DNA of 64,000 bases from Solicola gregarius (lineage in GTDB: Bacteria; Actinomycetota; Actinomycetes; Propionibacteriales; Nocardioidaceae): assembly GCF_025790165.1 (NCBI RefSeq), contig NZ_CP094970.1, forward strand, positions 1,116,001-1,180,000. The letters run 5' to 3'. Below are positions 1 through 9,776 of the stretch, piece after piece. A program made the position numbers and the translations under genes. Position 1 is the first letter of the stretch; each line of letters starts with the position of its first letter. The notes under the pieces were generated by a model. It did no database searches, was not told the origin of the DNA, and saw only the letters and a program-made list of their open reading frames with translations.

Positions 1-302
1 CGTACGAGCGCGACCTCGGCTGGGGCAACCTGACCGAACCAACCGAGATCGAGCCCGTCGTCACCCAACTCGGTCGCGCGACAGCGAAGATCCATTGCGT
101 CTCCGACGCCGACAGCGAGCAGGACCTGGTCGACTTCCAGACCGAGGCGGCGATCGTCGACGTGATCGGCGACGGCGCGGAGTTCGTCGACGACATCACC
201 GAGTTCGGCATCGCGTACGCCGATCGGGTGCGCGACGATCATGCATTGTTCGTCGAAGCGTTCCGGGCAGGCGGGATCGGCGGGGTGGCGGCAACGGGCT
301 GA
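1..302 (+). CDS. DUF2252-like protein, C-terminal end (5' partial)
   Basis: The frame that opens at base 3 gives about 99 residues and stops at TGA 300-302. No start is visible, so the gene continues past the left edge. The segment QLGRATAKIHC, an acidic middle part and the end ITEFGIAYADRVRDDHALFV resemble the C-terminal part of DUF2252 proteins, which are common in actinobacteria and, as far as I recall, relate to the protein-kinase-like fold; their substrate is not established. The stop lies 30 bases before the 3' end of the convergent secreted-protein gene. The family call rests on a short segment and is only moderately secure. Confidence 0.5.
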   Translation, partial: YERDLGWGNLTEPTEIEPVVTQLGRATAKIHCVSDADSEQDLVDFQTEAAIVDVIGDGAEFVDDITEFGIAYADRVRDDHALFVEAFRAGGIGGVAATG

Positions 303-331
303 GGCCGGTGCCACGCTCACCGGCTCGCGCC

Positions 332-935
332 TCAGATACCGCTCTGGAATTGGATCCTGTTCTGGTAGCGCCGAGTCAGGGAGAGATCGTTACCCAGCGC
401 GTTGAAGCCGTCACCACTCATCCTGATCACGAGCCCGGCGGGCTCGTTTCGCTCCTCGATCGCGAATGACACCTTCATATCTCCGGGGAATCCGGCAACG
501 CCCCCCCGTCCCGCTATCGACCTCCAAGGTTCTCTTTCCGAGCCACGTACCGTTGGTCCGCCAGAATCGGTACGTGACCGTTCCGTTGTCGAACGCGGCG
601 TAGTTGTCGATGTCGGGATACAGATAGGTGATGAAGGCCGATCCGCTGTACGTGCCTCGGTATCCGCGATCGGTCGCCGTGAACCGACCGGAGTAGACGA
701 TCTTGCAGCGACGATCCGCGAGCGCAGCGGATGCCTTCGGCCGACAGGCTGCTCCAGGTGCGGTGACGAACCGGGTCTGGCCGGCGCGAACTCCTTCGTA
801 CCAAGGCGAGATGGTCGGTGCGCGCGACTGACGATCGGGCACGGGCGAGGATGTCGCGGCGGACGTGACAGCCGCACCGGATGATGCTGCCAGCACGATC
901 GTTGCCGCGCCGACGGCGAGTAGTCGCAGATACAT
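332..935 (-). CDS. secreted protein of unknown function, split by a 1-nt frameshift
   Basis: The N-terminus (MYLRLLAVGAATIVLAASSG...) is a clear Sec signal peptide with a likely cut after TSA or SAA. The mature part is rich in aromatic and small residues and looks like a beta-sandwich, with two Cys pairs early on. The uninterrupted frame stops at 411 in a poor Arg-rich tail. Removing one G from the G7 run (C7 at 500-506 on the plus strand) continues the protein as GVAGFPGDMKVSFAIEERNEP and on to a stop at 332, which looks far more natural. The gene is therefore probably about 200 residues and is either frameshifted or miscalled here. I recognise no family. It sits next to large secreted propeller proteins and shares their AT-rich upstream DNA. 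Confidence 0.6.
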
Positions 936-1079
936 AATTGCTCCCTCGGTAGAAACGGATTTCTCATCTCATGAAAACACATTGCGCGATCATGGAATTG
1001 CCGAATTGGAAGCTTTTTGCTGCATTCTTATTTGCGGCTCACCATCGGTAGCCGAGACCTCTACACCGAGTGATTCACT

Positions 1080-3089
1080 TTACTCGGGAAACTTATTTCC
1101 GTACACGACATTTGCCCGATTGTTCCACCGCACCCCATGCGCCTGAGCTCCTTCGATCGCCCGGGGCCGACCTCGTACCGATCCGTGAGCGAATCGAACG
1201 CGCAACAGCCTGCCCCCGTTGCGCCTCGCGATGTACAGGTCACGTCCGGATCGGAACGCTCCGACGACCTTCGACCACCGAATCGAGCTCCTCGCGATCC
1301 GGCGTTGCGGGTGCGAGGCGCCGGAGTCGAGCGAGAATGCCCTCCAGTACAGGTGCCGCTTGCCGCGCATCGAGTAGTACAACCGACCGGAGCTGTAGAA
1401 CATGCTCGTGGCCGATCGGAGATCGTGACGCAATCCCGAGTCCCGGCCACGGTAGGTCTCGCCGACTCCCGTGGAGACCTTCGACCAGACCGGGTCGTGG
1501 TAGGGATCCATTCGGCTCGCGGCACCGACCTTGGTCATGCGGAACCGGCGACGATGCAGACTGCCATTGCGCGTCGCGTACACGAGTCTGCCGTCGGCGA
1601 CGAACGCGGCCCGAATGGACCCGACGCGCTTAAGCCCGTGAATGTCGACGCCTGCGGCTCGGGTGGTCCGGCCGCCGGTGAACGCCACTGCCACCACGTT
1701 GGAGTCGTCGCGCCGCTTTGCGCCCAACTGGAAGACCGTTCCCGGAAGCTGCGTCTGCCGGCCCCGGGGAAGGCTGAGGCCGGGTCGCCTGGGTAGCAGG
1801 GCTATCCGCGGTCGACGGTATTGGCGATTGCCTATCCACTTCGTGTCACCGCCCACCCAAAGTCCGTCGCCGTTGACGAGCAATGCGCTGACGCCGACCC
1901 CGCGCGGATTGCGCCCCGGATTCCATCGAAGGGGTATTCCGGTACGCGGGTCGAGGGCGGCCAGGCTCGGCCTCGGTACGGCCCCGGGACGCGCCCTGTC
2001 CTTCGCGTACGGGTTGTTCATCCAGCGCTGGTGGCCGCCGACGTATACCGCCGTTCTCGAAACATCGGCCGACAGCAGGGTGTCGCCTCCGGTGGCATTG
2101 ACCCACCTGGGTTGGTGCTTGGCGCTCCGACCACCGCTCCTGAATCGGGCGACCGCGTCGCACAGGCTGCCCTCGTGCGGCCCGCCGGTCGCGGCGACGA
2201 CGAAGAAGCGTCCGCTCGGCGCGTACGCGACCGCTCTCATGTAGGTGTCCCATTTGACGCCGCACCGGGCGCGGTACCGCCGCGTACCCCAAGGCAGGAC
2301 GCGCGCCGGGTGACCGAGACGGATCTGGGCGAGCTGCGCCCGATGCCGCCGGCCGATCTTGTTGAAGTTGCCCGCCACCAGCATGCGCTTGCCATTCGGA
2401 GAGACATCCATCGCCAGGATGCCGGTTCGCCCCTTCGGGTGCCCGTGGAGTCCGCCCAGGGTGCCCGATACTCCGAACCTGACCTTTCGGGTAGTCCTGC
2501 CGGTCCGACCATTCAGGGCAACGAGCCCCCTGCGCTTCGCACGGCCGACGTTCTTGAACTGCCCACCGACGTACAGGAGTCCGCGGGAGGTCTCGAGCGC
2601 ACGAACGTTCCCGTCGAACCGGCGCGGGCGGAACCGGGCAGCGCGACGCCCGCTCCCCAGACGTAGACGGGTGACATGCGAACCCCGATGGCCGTTCACC
2701 TTCGTGAACTCACCACCGACGTACACCGCCCTGCGCCCGGGGACGCGGGCAAGTGACGTGACAGGGCCGTTGAGGCGGGGATGAAAACGTCTGACGACTC
2801 TTCCGGTTCGCCGGTCGAAGGCGGTGATGAACCTCCGTTTGAGTGCGCGTGACTTTCCACGGTTCGCGACCCGCTTGAATGTGCCGCCGATGACGACTGT
2901 GCCTCCGACGATCGCGATCGCGTTCACGGAGCCGTTGCGAACCGCGGGTGTGGTTCGGGCCGGTACGTCGCCTACCGTCGACCGCGCATCCGCCGAGTCG
3001 GCGTCGGCAGGTCCGGGAACGACCGCGATGGTGACCGCCAACACGACCACCAGCGATGCGGAACGAATCGGGCCGTGCGCCACGTACAT
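1080..3089 (-). CDS. secreted delta-60-like beta-propeller protein, strongly basic
   Basis: About 669 residues. ATG 3089 follows GGTGAG and gives a good signal peptide ending in PADA; ATG 3119 in the same frame is an alternative without a visible ribosome site. The mature part carries repeats of the type VVIGGTFKRV, VYVGGEFTKVNG and LYVGGQFKNVG followed by ALNGRTG, which is the delta-60 (DUF5122) propeller pattern. A block around VYVGGHQRW and LAALDPRTGIPL(R)WNPGRNPRG is nearly identical to the two PKD-containing proteins at 5735 and 9985, so the three are paralogs. This copy lacks the PKD and C-terminal domains and is very rich in Arg and Lys. It is divergent from a sulfotransferase gene, 149 bases away. 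Its function is unknown; binding to a polyanionic surface glycan is my inference. Confidence 0.75.
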   Translation of the reverse strand: MYVAHGPIRSASLVVVLAVTIAVVPGPADADSADARSTVGDVPARTTPAVRNGSVNAIAIVGGTVVIGGTFKRVANRGKSRALKRRFITAFDRRTGRVVRRFHPRLNGPVTSLARVPGRRAVYVGGEFTKVNGHRGSHVTRLRLGSGRRAARFRPRRFDGNVRALETSRGLLYVGGQFKNVGRAKRRGLVALNGRTGRTTRKVRFGVSGTLGGLHGHPKGRTGILAMDVSPNGKRMLVAGNFNKIGRRHRAQLAQIRLGHPARVLPWGTRRYRARCGVKWDTYMRAVAYAPSGRFFVVAATGGPHEGSLCDAVARFRSGGRSAKHQPRWVNATGGDTLLSADVSRTAVYVGGHQRWMNNPYAKDRARPGAVPRPSLAALDPRTGIPLRWNPGRNPRGVGVSALLVNGDGLWVGGDTKWIGNRQYRRPRIALLPRRPGLSLPRGRQTQLPGTVFQLGAKRRDDSNVVAVAFTGGRTTRAAGVDIHGLKRVGSIRAAFVADGRLVYATRNGSLHRRRFRMTKVGAASRMDPYHDPVWSKVSTGVGETYRGRDSGLRHDLRSATSMFYSSGRLYYSMRGKRHLYWRAFSLDSGASHPQRRIARSSIRWSKVVGAFRSGRDLYIARRNGGRLLRVRFAHGSVRGRPRAIEGAQAHGVRWNNRANVVYGNKFPE

Positions 3090-3238
3090 CTGTCTCACCA
3101 GCCCATTGTGCCGACTCATCACAACGGCCGTGGTCGCTGGGGCAGATGCGTCGGGTCCGGTATTGCCGATCGGCTGCGACGACCGACCCGATCCTGCATA
3201 GTGACCGGTGGACCCGAACACACAAGGAGCGATCGGTG

Positions 3239-4180
3239 ATGCAGCCACGCCCCGCGGCCGACCGGGTCTCTGTTCTGTACGTGGGCGGCATGCCGCGTAG
3301 CGGGTCCACCCTCACCGACCTGATGCTCGACCAGCTTCCCGACCACGTGGGGGTCGGCGAGATCTTCTACCTGTGGGAAGACGCGCTGGTCCGCAACGCG
3401 CCATGTGCATGCGGAGCCGCCTTCAACGACTGCACGTTCTGGCAGGACGTCGGCGAACTCGCGTACGGCGGATGGGAGTCCGTCGACACGGCCCACATCC
3501 AGCGGCTGCAACGCACCGTCGATGTCACCGCCGCCATCCCGAAGCTCGTACGTCGACGCCGATCCGCCGAGTTCGAATCTGCCCTTCGGGAGTACACCGG
3601 GATCCTGACCGACCTGTATCGAGCGATCGTCGAGGTGAGCGGGCGCCAGGTGGTCGTCGACTCGTCGAAACGGCCGTCGATGGCGTACGTGCTCCGCCAA
3701 GCGAGGGCGGTCGACCTGCGAGTCGCGCACGTCGTGCGTGATCCGCGCGGTGTTGCGTACTCGTTCTCCAAGGTCGTCGAGGTGGATCGAGGCACCGGCG
3801 TGCCGAACAGGATGCCCCGCAGTAGACCGCTGAAGACCGCGCGTCGCTGGCTGACCGTGAACCTCGCAATCGGCGCTCTCGATCGGCTCGGCGTGCCGAC
3901 GGCGCGGCTCCGATATGAGGACCTCGTCACCGAACCACAACGCCATCTGTCTCGTGTCCTCGAGATCGAGGACAGGTCAGCGGCGTGCGACTGGGCATTC
4001 TTGGGTGATGGAAAGGTAGACGTTCCCCACACGCATGCAATCGCTGCCGGCCGGGTCAGCCGGGCGAGCGGCACCGTACCGCTGCGACGCGACGACGCGT
4101 GGCGCGAGACCATGCCACCCGGCGACCGCAGGCTCGTCAGCGCCCTCACGGCACCATTGCGTTCCTGGTACGGCTACTGA
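3239..4180 (+). CDS. sulfotransferase family protein
   Basis: 313 residues, starting at ATG 3239 behind AAGGAG. The N-terminal strand-loop VLYVGGMPRSGSTL is the 5'-phosphosulfate loop of PAPS-dependent sulfotransferases, and VVDSSKRPSMAYVL plus HVVRDPRGVAYSF form the 3'-phosphate-binding segment. The Cys-rich stretch ACGAAFNDCTFW is shared with the sulfotransferase half of the fusion at 13089, so the two are related. It presumably transfers sulfate from PAPS to a sugar of the local polysaccharide, or to a lipid or small molecule. It is transcribed alone, divergent from the first propeller gene, and its 3' end overlaps the convergent membrane-protein gene by 7 bases. The family is secure and the acceptor is unknown. 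Confidence 0.8.
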   Translation: MQPRPAADRVSVLYVGGMPRSGSTLTDLMLDQLPDHVGVGEIFYLWEDALVRNAPCACGAAFNDCTFWQDVGELAYGGWESVDTAHIQRLQRTVDVTAAIPKLVRRRRSAEFESALREYTGILTDLYRAIVEVSGRQVVVDSSKRPSMAYVLRQARAVDLRVAHVVRDPRGVAYSFSKVVEVDRGTGVPNRMPRSRPLKTARRWLTVNLAIGALDRLGVPTARLRYEDLVTEPQRHLSRVLEIEDRSAACDWAFLGDGKVDVPHTHAIAAGRVSRASGTVPLRRDDAWRETMPPGDRRLVSALTAPLRSWYGY

Positions 4181-4983
4181 CCCGCGATCGGTCCGGGCGT
4201 TGGCTTGGGGTGCCGCGCACCGACTTCACCACGCGACGCCGACCTTCTCGCCGGCACCCAACGCTCGGAGTAGCGCCGGCCGAGCCAGTACGAGAAGTAC
4301 AGGTGCACGAGCAGCCATCCCCAATAGGCTTCTGCGGCACGATGGGCGTAGTCGATACCCAGTCGAAGTGCACCGGAGAGATCTTCGCGCGCCCAAGGCG
4401 CCAACGCCATCATGGCCAGCGCGAACACGACGAGCGCAGCGCACCACAGGTGACGGCGGATCGGTACGTCGTACGCCCGCCCTGCAAGCACCATCCGGTC
4501 CATGACATCGAGGCCGATCGGCGCCAGCAGGATGAGCACGAGGCTCTCTGCCTGGTTCAGGACCAGCTCTGTGTCGAACAGCACGACGATGAAGGCGAGT
4601 ACTGCGGCCGCGTACGCCGATGGCCACCGAAGGGGTCGTTCGAGCTGGAGGTACAGGGCCAGTACCCCGGCCGCGATGATCGGCTCGTTCAACGTCGCAA
4701 CGTTCGACGGTAGGTCGCTGAGCACGAGAAGCCAGCCGACCGCGATGCAGCCGACGGCGATCGCCGCCGAGACGCCCCATCGTTGGGCCGCCGAGAGTCG
4801 CGCCGGGCGAAGGAACTGGATCATGGCGCACACGAGCAGCGCGAAGCACAAGGACTCGCTGTTGTGTCCGATCTGAGAGGCGACGCCGGCGGGAAGGATC
4901 GTCGACAGCTGCTTACCGACGATCAGCGCGAACAGCGCGAAGACTGCAACGTAGAAGACGACTGTCTTCGATCGGTAGGTCAT
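4174..4983 (-). CDS. multi-pass membrane protein of unknown function
   Basis: About 269 residues, starting at ATG 4983, which follows GGAGGA; longer frames would run into the upstream lipoprotein gene. I count seven or eight hydrophobic helices (for example TVVFYVAVFALFALIVG, SAAIAVGCIAVGWLLVL and AAVLAFIVVLFDTELVL), with a basic, soluble C-terminal tail of about 35 residues. No catalytic motif is recognisable. It is the last gene of an apparent operon with the PKD propeller protein (5735) and the lipoprotein (5030), so a role in anchoring, secreting or assembling those surface proteins is possible but unproven. Confidence 0.65.
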   Translation of the reverse strand: MTYRSKTVVFYVAVFALFALIVGKQLSTILPAGVASQIGHNSESLCFALLVCAMIQFLRPARLSAAQRWGVSAAIAVGCIAVGWLLVLSDLPSNVATLNEPIIAAGVLALYLQLERPLRWPSAYAAAVLAFIVVLFDTELVLNQAESLVLILLAPIGLDVMDRMVLAGRAYDVPIRRHLWCAALVVFALAMMALAPWAREDLSGALRLGIDYAHRAAEAYWGWLLVHLYFSYWLGRRYSERWVPARRSASRGEVGARHPKPTPGPIAGQ

Positions 4984-5029
4984 GAAACCGTCCTCCGTTT
5001 CACCTTGCTTGGCAGCGTGCGGCATCACG

Positions 5030-5722
5030 TCAGCCGATGGTGACGTCGAAGCAGCCCCGGTCCGAACCCGAGGTTGCCTGGAGCCTCCAGGTGCCAGGGC
5101 CTGCGATCGGCACGTTCGTGTCGTAGAAGGTCCACTGCTCTGCGTCGCCGACCGTCGCCTTGGTGAATGTCGTCGACGAGCCACCACCAACCCGGGTGAC
5201 GCGCACCGTCAGACCGCCCGCATTGGCGCCGTGCCGTGGGATCCAGTACAACCGGATCGACCGCGCCGCCTTACCTGGTGAACGTTCACCGTACGAGGAC
5301 CGGGCCTCGTCGAACGGCCCCGCCGCCATGCCCCCCGAACGCGCATCGCGTTTGCCCGATGTGTCGACGCACGCACCGTCCTCGCTACCCGGGATGTGGT
5401 TCAGGATCGGCGACTGACTGTCGCCGTCGTGTGTGACGTCCTCGTCGTTCGGTGGAGCGACCTCGTTGGCCGGGACTGTGCCGTCCCCCGCCGGGCTGTC
5501 GGAGCCTTTGGCCGAACCCGAGTCGGGATCTGCAGCGGCCTCGTCCCCATCAGCAGCGGACGTCTTGGGCGATCCGGGGTCGGCGCTCTCGCTCTGGTCA
5601 TCGGCGCTCCGCTCGCCTGACGCAGCGCCCTCGTCGTCCGAGCCGCTGCACGCCGTCGCGCCCAAGACAAGGACGATCGCCGCTGCAGCCGCTAGGCCCC
5701 GTGTCGGTTGCATCGTGATCAT
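5030..5722 (-). CDS. Ser/Asp-rich lipoprotein
   Basis: 230 residues; the start at 5722 has GAGGTG eight bases upstream. The N-terminus ends in the lipobox LGATAC, so the protein should be lipidated at that Cys and held on the outer face of the membrane. A low-complexity, acidic Ser/Asp/Gly linker covers roughly residues 28-105. The last 120 residues form a domain with two Cys (ACVDTSGKRDA ... GCFDVTIG) and several beta-strand-like segments. I do not recognise that domain. The gene begins 12 bases after the stop of the PKD propeller gene and is followed by a membrane-protein gene, which suggests one secretory or surface unit. Confidence 0.7.
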   Translation of the reverse strand: MITMQPTRGLAAAAAIVLVLGATACSGSDDEGAASGERSADDQSESADPGSPKTSAADGDEAAADPDSGSAKGSDSPAGDGTVPANEVAPPNDEDVTHDGDSQSPILNHIPGSEDGACVDTSGKRDARSGGMAAGPFDEARSSYGERSPGKAARSIRLYWIPRHGANAGGLTVRVTRVGGGSSTTFTKATVGDAEQWTFYDTNVPIAGPGTWRLQATSGSDRGCFDVTIG

Positions 5723-5734
5723 TTTGGATTCACC

Positions 5735-8623
5735 TCAGTTCTCGTGGAGGACGATCGTCCAGCTCATCGACCGAGGGCTGGATGCATCGGTGGTGGCCGT
5801 GACGCCACCTACCTGCCCGCTGGCCACCGGGCCGTCCGAGTCCGCCAGTCGCGAGGTGATGCGACCACCTGCTGCGCCGTACGCCGACTCACGTGCGGCG
5901 ACCGAGCCCGGAGAGCTCCACGCCGTCGTCGAGCTCGAACGATCCGCCCAGTACGAGAGGACCCAGTCACCCGTGCCTGCGGTCGCGGACGGTGTCGTGT
6001 GGCTTGCCGTTGACGATGCGTTCGCGACGGTGGCGTCACCGATCGGATCGGCGGAGTCGGCACCGCCGTACGCCCCGATCGTCAGCGTCGCCTTCGGGCT
6101 GCCGGACAAGGTCCATTGCTGGCTCGCACCGGCGTCCGAAGCCGTTGCGGTCTTGGTCCAGACGAAGCCGGCCATATTCCCGAAGGTCTCGTCGGCGACC
6201 GGCGTCCAGCCGGCCGGCGCAACGGGGTTCGGTGAGTCGGAGGCGAAGGTCGCGAATGCGACCAGAGTGTCGCCGGCCTGCGCCTGATCCGGTATCGAAA
6301 GCCGGGGGTGGGCGCTGTCGTGCGCGGCGCTCGCCGAATCGCGGAACGTCAGATCCGACGTCGGAGGCTCTTGCGGCTCGGTCACCTGGACCTGCCGGGT
6401 CGCGACGTCGGTCGCGTCGGCGGCATCGGTCACCGTGAGCTCGACGGTGTAGGTGCCCGGAGCGGCGTACGAGTGCTGCGACTGCTCACCCGAACCCGTG
6501 TCGCCGTCGCCGAAGTCCCAGGCGTACGAGGCGATCGACCCGTCGGTGTCGTTCGATCCGCCGGCATCGACGTCGCAGGAGAGATCGGTGCAGTCTGCGG
6601 TGAAGGCTGCCGTCGGAGGCTCGTTCACGGTCTGCGCCGCACCTCCGATGAAGAGCCCACGCGCCCGCCAATCCACACCCGAGCCGACTGTCGACGATGA
6701 TCCGGACGGAATTCCGTTCTGGACGGTGATAGCGGTCAGCGATCCGCTGATCGACGATGCGGCGTACACCGTGTTACCCGCCGCGAACAGGCCGGACGTT
6801 GTTGACCAGTTCCGCCCGGTCGATGCCTGGAACTGGTCGACGCCGACGATGCCGCTGTCGACACTGAAGAAGCGGTAGAACAGTGCGGACTGGCCCTGCA
6901 GCGTATAGAAGAGCCGGCCGTTGTCGTAGTACATCCCCGTCACGCTTGGGATCTGAGAGTAGAACGCGCTGACCCGGCCGTCGTAGGTGTTGCCGCTGCC
7001 GGTGTCCACTCCGGCCCATGCCGGGTCGTTGTACGGATCGAGCTTCGTCGCGGGGCCGAAGCTGCCGTTGTCGAACGACCGCTTGTACAACGCACCGTCG
7101 TTCTGTCCGTAGATGAGGGAGTTCCCCACCCGGAAGGCACCGCGAACGCGGCTCCAGTCGATGCCACCGCTGTTCGCCGTTGACGGAGTGCCCGCAGTCG
7201 TGCCGTTGAAGGCGACGGTTCGCAGGGTCGAGCCACCAGGCCCGCCCAGGTACACAGAGCCCGGTAGGGTCGGCTTCGAGTCATCGGCGACGGCAGCGCC
7301 ACTGGCGAGCGGGAAGAACGCGACCCGCGGCCGGCGGTAGTCGCGGTTGCCGACCCACTGGGTGTCGCTGCCCATCCACAGCCCGCTGGACGAGGCGTGC
7401 AGCGCGTAGACGGCGGCCCCGCGTGGATTGCGGCCCGGGTTCCATTTGAGCGGGACACCGGTTCGCGGGTCGAGCGCGGCGATACCCGGTCGGGGCACAG
7501 CTCCGGGCTCGGCACGGTCACTACCCAAGGCGTTGTTGAACCAACGCTGGTGGCCTCCGACGTAGACCGCTTCCTCCGTCGTCTCAACGGCCCACAACGT
7601 GTCGCCACCCGTGTCGGCTACCCACGATGGCTGGATGTTGCTGCCGGTGGCGTTCGACTCGAACCGTGCGGCCGTGTCGCAGAGCGTCCCGTTGTTGTGG
7701 CCGCCCGTCGTCGAGATGACGAAGTAGCTCCCGTCCGGTGCCATATCGATGCCACGCACGTAGGTGTCAAAAGCCCAGTTGAAGCAGTACGGCTCGTAGC
7801 GCCTCGTCTGCCAGTTGGCGACGGTGGCACTCGACGAGGTCAGGTCGATCACGACTGCTTGGTCTCGCGGCTGCCCGTCGACGCGTTTGAAGTTCCCGAT
7901 CGCCACCAGGCGGCTTCCGTCCGGCGTCACATCGAGGTCCCTTACGCCGACGGCACCTTGGGCGCCATGACCGCTGTTGTTGTGTCGCTCGGTTACCGGC
8001 AGGTTGAGGTAGGGCATGACATTGCCGCTGGTCGCGTCGAGCGCGACCAGGCCACCGTAGAAGCTGCCACCGGCGTTGGTGAAGTTGCCGCCGACGAAGA
8101 TCCTGTTGCCAGACCGCTGGATGGTGTTCGCCCGGCCGTTCAGCGCCGGAGGGTTGAACCCAGGAACGCGCGAGCCGTCGGACAGATTGAGCAGTGTCAC
8201 CCGACTCGAGTTCGCGCCATTGACCTGGGAGAAGCCACCCACAACGTACAGGGTGTTCGCCGTCGGCCCCGGAAGAACCTCCTCGACGGAACCGTTCAAC
8301 GACGGCACGAATGACGAGCTGATCTGACCGGTATCGGCGTCGAATGACAGCAGGTAATTTCGAGTGACCTGGCTGCCGCCCACCGATCGCGCGCGGGTGA
8401 AGTTTCCGGCCAGCACGACCTGGTCGCCGATCTGCGTGATCGATCGGACCGAACCGTTGTCGACAGCAGGCGTGTTGGACGGTACTGCGCTGACCACCTT
8501 GTTGTGGTTGGGAGGGGCGCTCTGCGACGGTGCAATCGAGACCCCGGCGAGGAGCCCCGCCACCAAACCGGTCAAGGCGAGCCCGCTGGCGAGCCGCACG
8601 CTGCGACGAACGGATGCGATCAT
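5735..8623 (-). CDS. secreted propeller + PKD domain surface protein, acidic paralog
   Basis: 962 residues with AAGGA before the ATG at 8623. A signal peptide (to about APSQSA) leads into a delta-60-like beta-propeller of roughly 600 residues with repeats such as VVLAGNFTRARSVGG, LYVVGGFSQVNG and IFVGGNFTNAGG. A PKD domain follows near residues 675-755 (AAFTADC ... YAWDFGDGD ... TYTVELTVTD), then a C-terminal beta-rich module of about 200 residues ending in SWTIVLHEN. It is closely similar along its length to the protein at 9985, but its C-terminal module is rich in Asp, Ser and Ala where the other is rich in Lys and Arg. It is likely an extracellular or wall-associated adhesion or matrix protein, and it heads an operon with a lipoprotein and a membrane protein. 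Confidence 0.8.
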   Translation of the reverse strand: MIASVRRSVRLASGLALTGLVAGLLAGVSIAPSQSAPPNHNKVVSAVPSNTPAVDNGSVRSITQIGDQVVLAGNFTRARSVGGSQVTRNYLLSFDADTGQISSSFVPSLNGSVEEVLPGPTANTLYVVGGFSQVNGANSSRVTLLNLSDGSRVPGFNPPALNGRANTIQRSGNRIFVGGNFTNAGGSFYGGLVALDATSGNVMPYLNLPVTERHNNSGHGAQGAVGVRDLDVTPDGSRLVAIGNFKRVDGQPRDQAVVIDLTSSSATVANWQTRRYEPYCFNWAFDTYVRGIDMAPDGSYFVISTTGGHNNGTLCDTAARFESNATGSNIQPSWVADTGGDTLWAVETTEEAVYVGGHQRWFNNALGSDRAEPGAVPRPGIAALDPRTGVPLKWNPGRNPRGAAVYALHASSSGLWMGSDTQWVGNRDYRRPRVAFFPLASGAAVADDSKPTLPGSVYLGGPGGSTLRTVAFNGTTAGTPSTANSGGIDWSRVRGAFRVGNSLIYGQNDGALYKRSFDNGSFGPATKLDPYNDPAWAGVDTGSGNTYDGRVSAFYSQIPSVTGMYYDNGRLFYTLQGQSALFYRFFSVDSGIVGVDQFQASTGRNWSTTSGLFAAGNTVYAASSISGSLTAITVQNGIPSGSSSTVGSGVDWRARGLFIGGAAQTVNEPPTAAFTADCTDLSCDVDAGGSNDTDGSIASYAWDFGDGDTGSGEQSQHSYAAPGTYTVELTVTDAADATDVATRQVQVTEPQEPPTSDLTFRDSASAAHDSAHPRLSIPDQAQAGDTLVAFATFASDSPNPVAPAGWTPVADETFGNMAGFVWTKTATASDAGASQQWTLSGSPKATLTIGAYGGADSADPIGDATVANASSTASHTTPSATAGTGDWVLSYWADRSSSTTAWSSPGSVAARESAYGAAGGRITSRLADSDGPVASGQVGGVTATTDASSPRSMSWTIVLHEN

Positions 8624-8663
8624 TTACTTTCCTTAAGCCGAAAACACCTACGCGAGGTCCACA

Positions 8664-8677
8664 CCATGAAACCGCCG
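8664..8677 (-). promoter_or_regulatory. conserved leader element of PKD gene (copy 1)
   Basis: The plus-strand 14-mer CCATGAAACCGCCG lies 41 bases upstream of the PKD gene start. An identical 14-mer lies 44 bases upstream of its paralog at 12884-12897. The surrounding leader is only loosely similar (both have ATACACC further upstream), so this is either a protein-binding or RNA element kept after duplication, or simply a remnant of a recent duplication. Confidence 0.35.
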
Positions 8678-8839
8678 CTGCAGCGTCAATACACCAGAAA
8701 CAAGAAACTCGCCAAAAGAAACACGTAGGGTCGCGCGCACCTAACGCACTGTGTTCGGGTCGCCGTTGACGCCATTCCCGCGATCGCTCGGACAGCAGAA
8801 CACCGAGCGGCTAGCCTTATTCAAATCCGGTGAACTCTA

Positions 8840-9776
8840 GTGTGCGAGGTGTGGGCGTTGGCGCTTCCGGGCGTGTCCGTCGTGGTCGCGACGCGTGATC
8901 GGCTCCAACTCCTCGAGCGTGCTCTCGCGTCGATCGCCGATCAGGAGTATGCCGGACCCATCGAGATCATCGTGGTCTTCGACCGCTCCGAACCGGTGGA
9001 AGCACTCGCCGACTCCGGACCCGGACGTCGCGTCCGCGTCATCGAGAACACCCGCACAGCAGGGCTTCCGGGTGCACGCAACAGCGGCATTCTGGAGGCA
9101 TCGCACGACCTGGTCGCGTTCTGCGACGACGACGACGCCTGGCTGCCCGGCAAGCTGGAGCGCCAGGTGCACGCGCTCGAAGTCAGCGCCGGCAGCATCC
9201 GCCGCCGTCACCGGGATACAGGTGCGTTACGAAAACGCTGTCCGGCCACGCGTTCTCGATCGCGACACGATCCGGTTCGCAGACCTGCTTCGCGACCGAC
9301 TCACCGAGGCACATCCTTCTACCTTCCTGATTCGGCGTGCGGCCCTCTCGGAAGGATCGGCGGGCCTCGTCGACGAGGAGATACCTGGCGGCTACGGCGA
9401 GGACTACGACCTGTTGCTTCGACTTGCCCGCCTCGGACCGATCGCCGTAGTCGAGGAGCCGCTGGTTGAGGTTCTCTGGCACCGAGGTTCCTTCTTCACA
9501 AGAAGGTTCGAGACGATCGTGTCGGCCCTCGACTATCTCCTCAGCAAGTACCCGGAGTTCGCCGACGACCGCCGCGGGCACGCCCGGATCACCGGTCAGC
9601 AGGCGTTCGCGCTGGCCGCCTGCGGTCGCCACGCGGAGTCGTTCGCGACAGCGCTGTCCACCCTGCGTCGCCAGCCAACCGAGCGCCGTGCCCTTGTGTC
9701 GATGCTCGTGAACGCGCGCATCGTCGGACCCGAGCGGATACTCAGCCTCGCGCACCGAGCGGGCCGCGGCATCTGA
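8840..9776 (+). CDS. GT2 family glycosyltransferase, frameshifted
   Basis: The first part, starting at GTG 8840, reads VSVVVATRDRLQLLERALASI, then GLPGARNSGI and VAFCDDDDAWLPGKLERQ. This is a textbook GT-A/GT2 nucleotide-sugar domain with its metal-binding DDDD. Near base 9190 the frame degenerates into Arg-rich sequence. One base later the next frame continues naturally (TGIQVRYENAV ... STFLIRRAAL ... GGYGEDYDLLLRLARLG ... VLWHRGSFF) to a stop at 9776. The gene is therefore one glycosyltransferase of about 311 residues carrying one extra base. It is the only plus-strand gene among the surface genes of this part and presumably contributes a sugar to the local glycan. Whether it is a pseudogene or a sequencing error cannot be told from the window. 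Confidence 0.75.
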
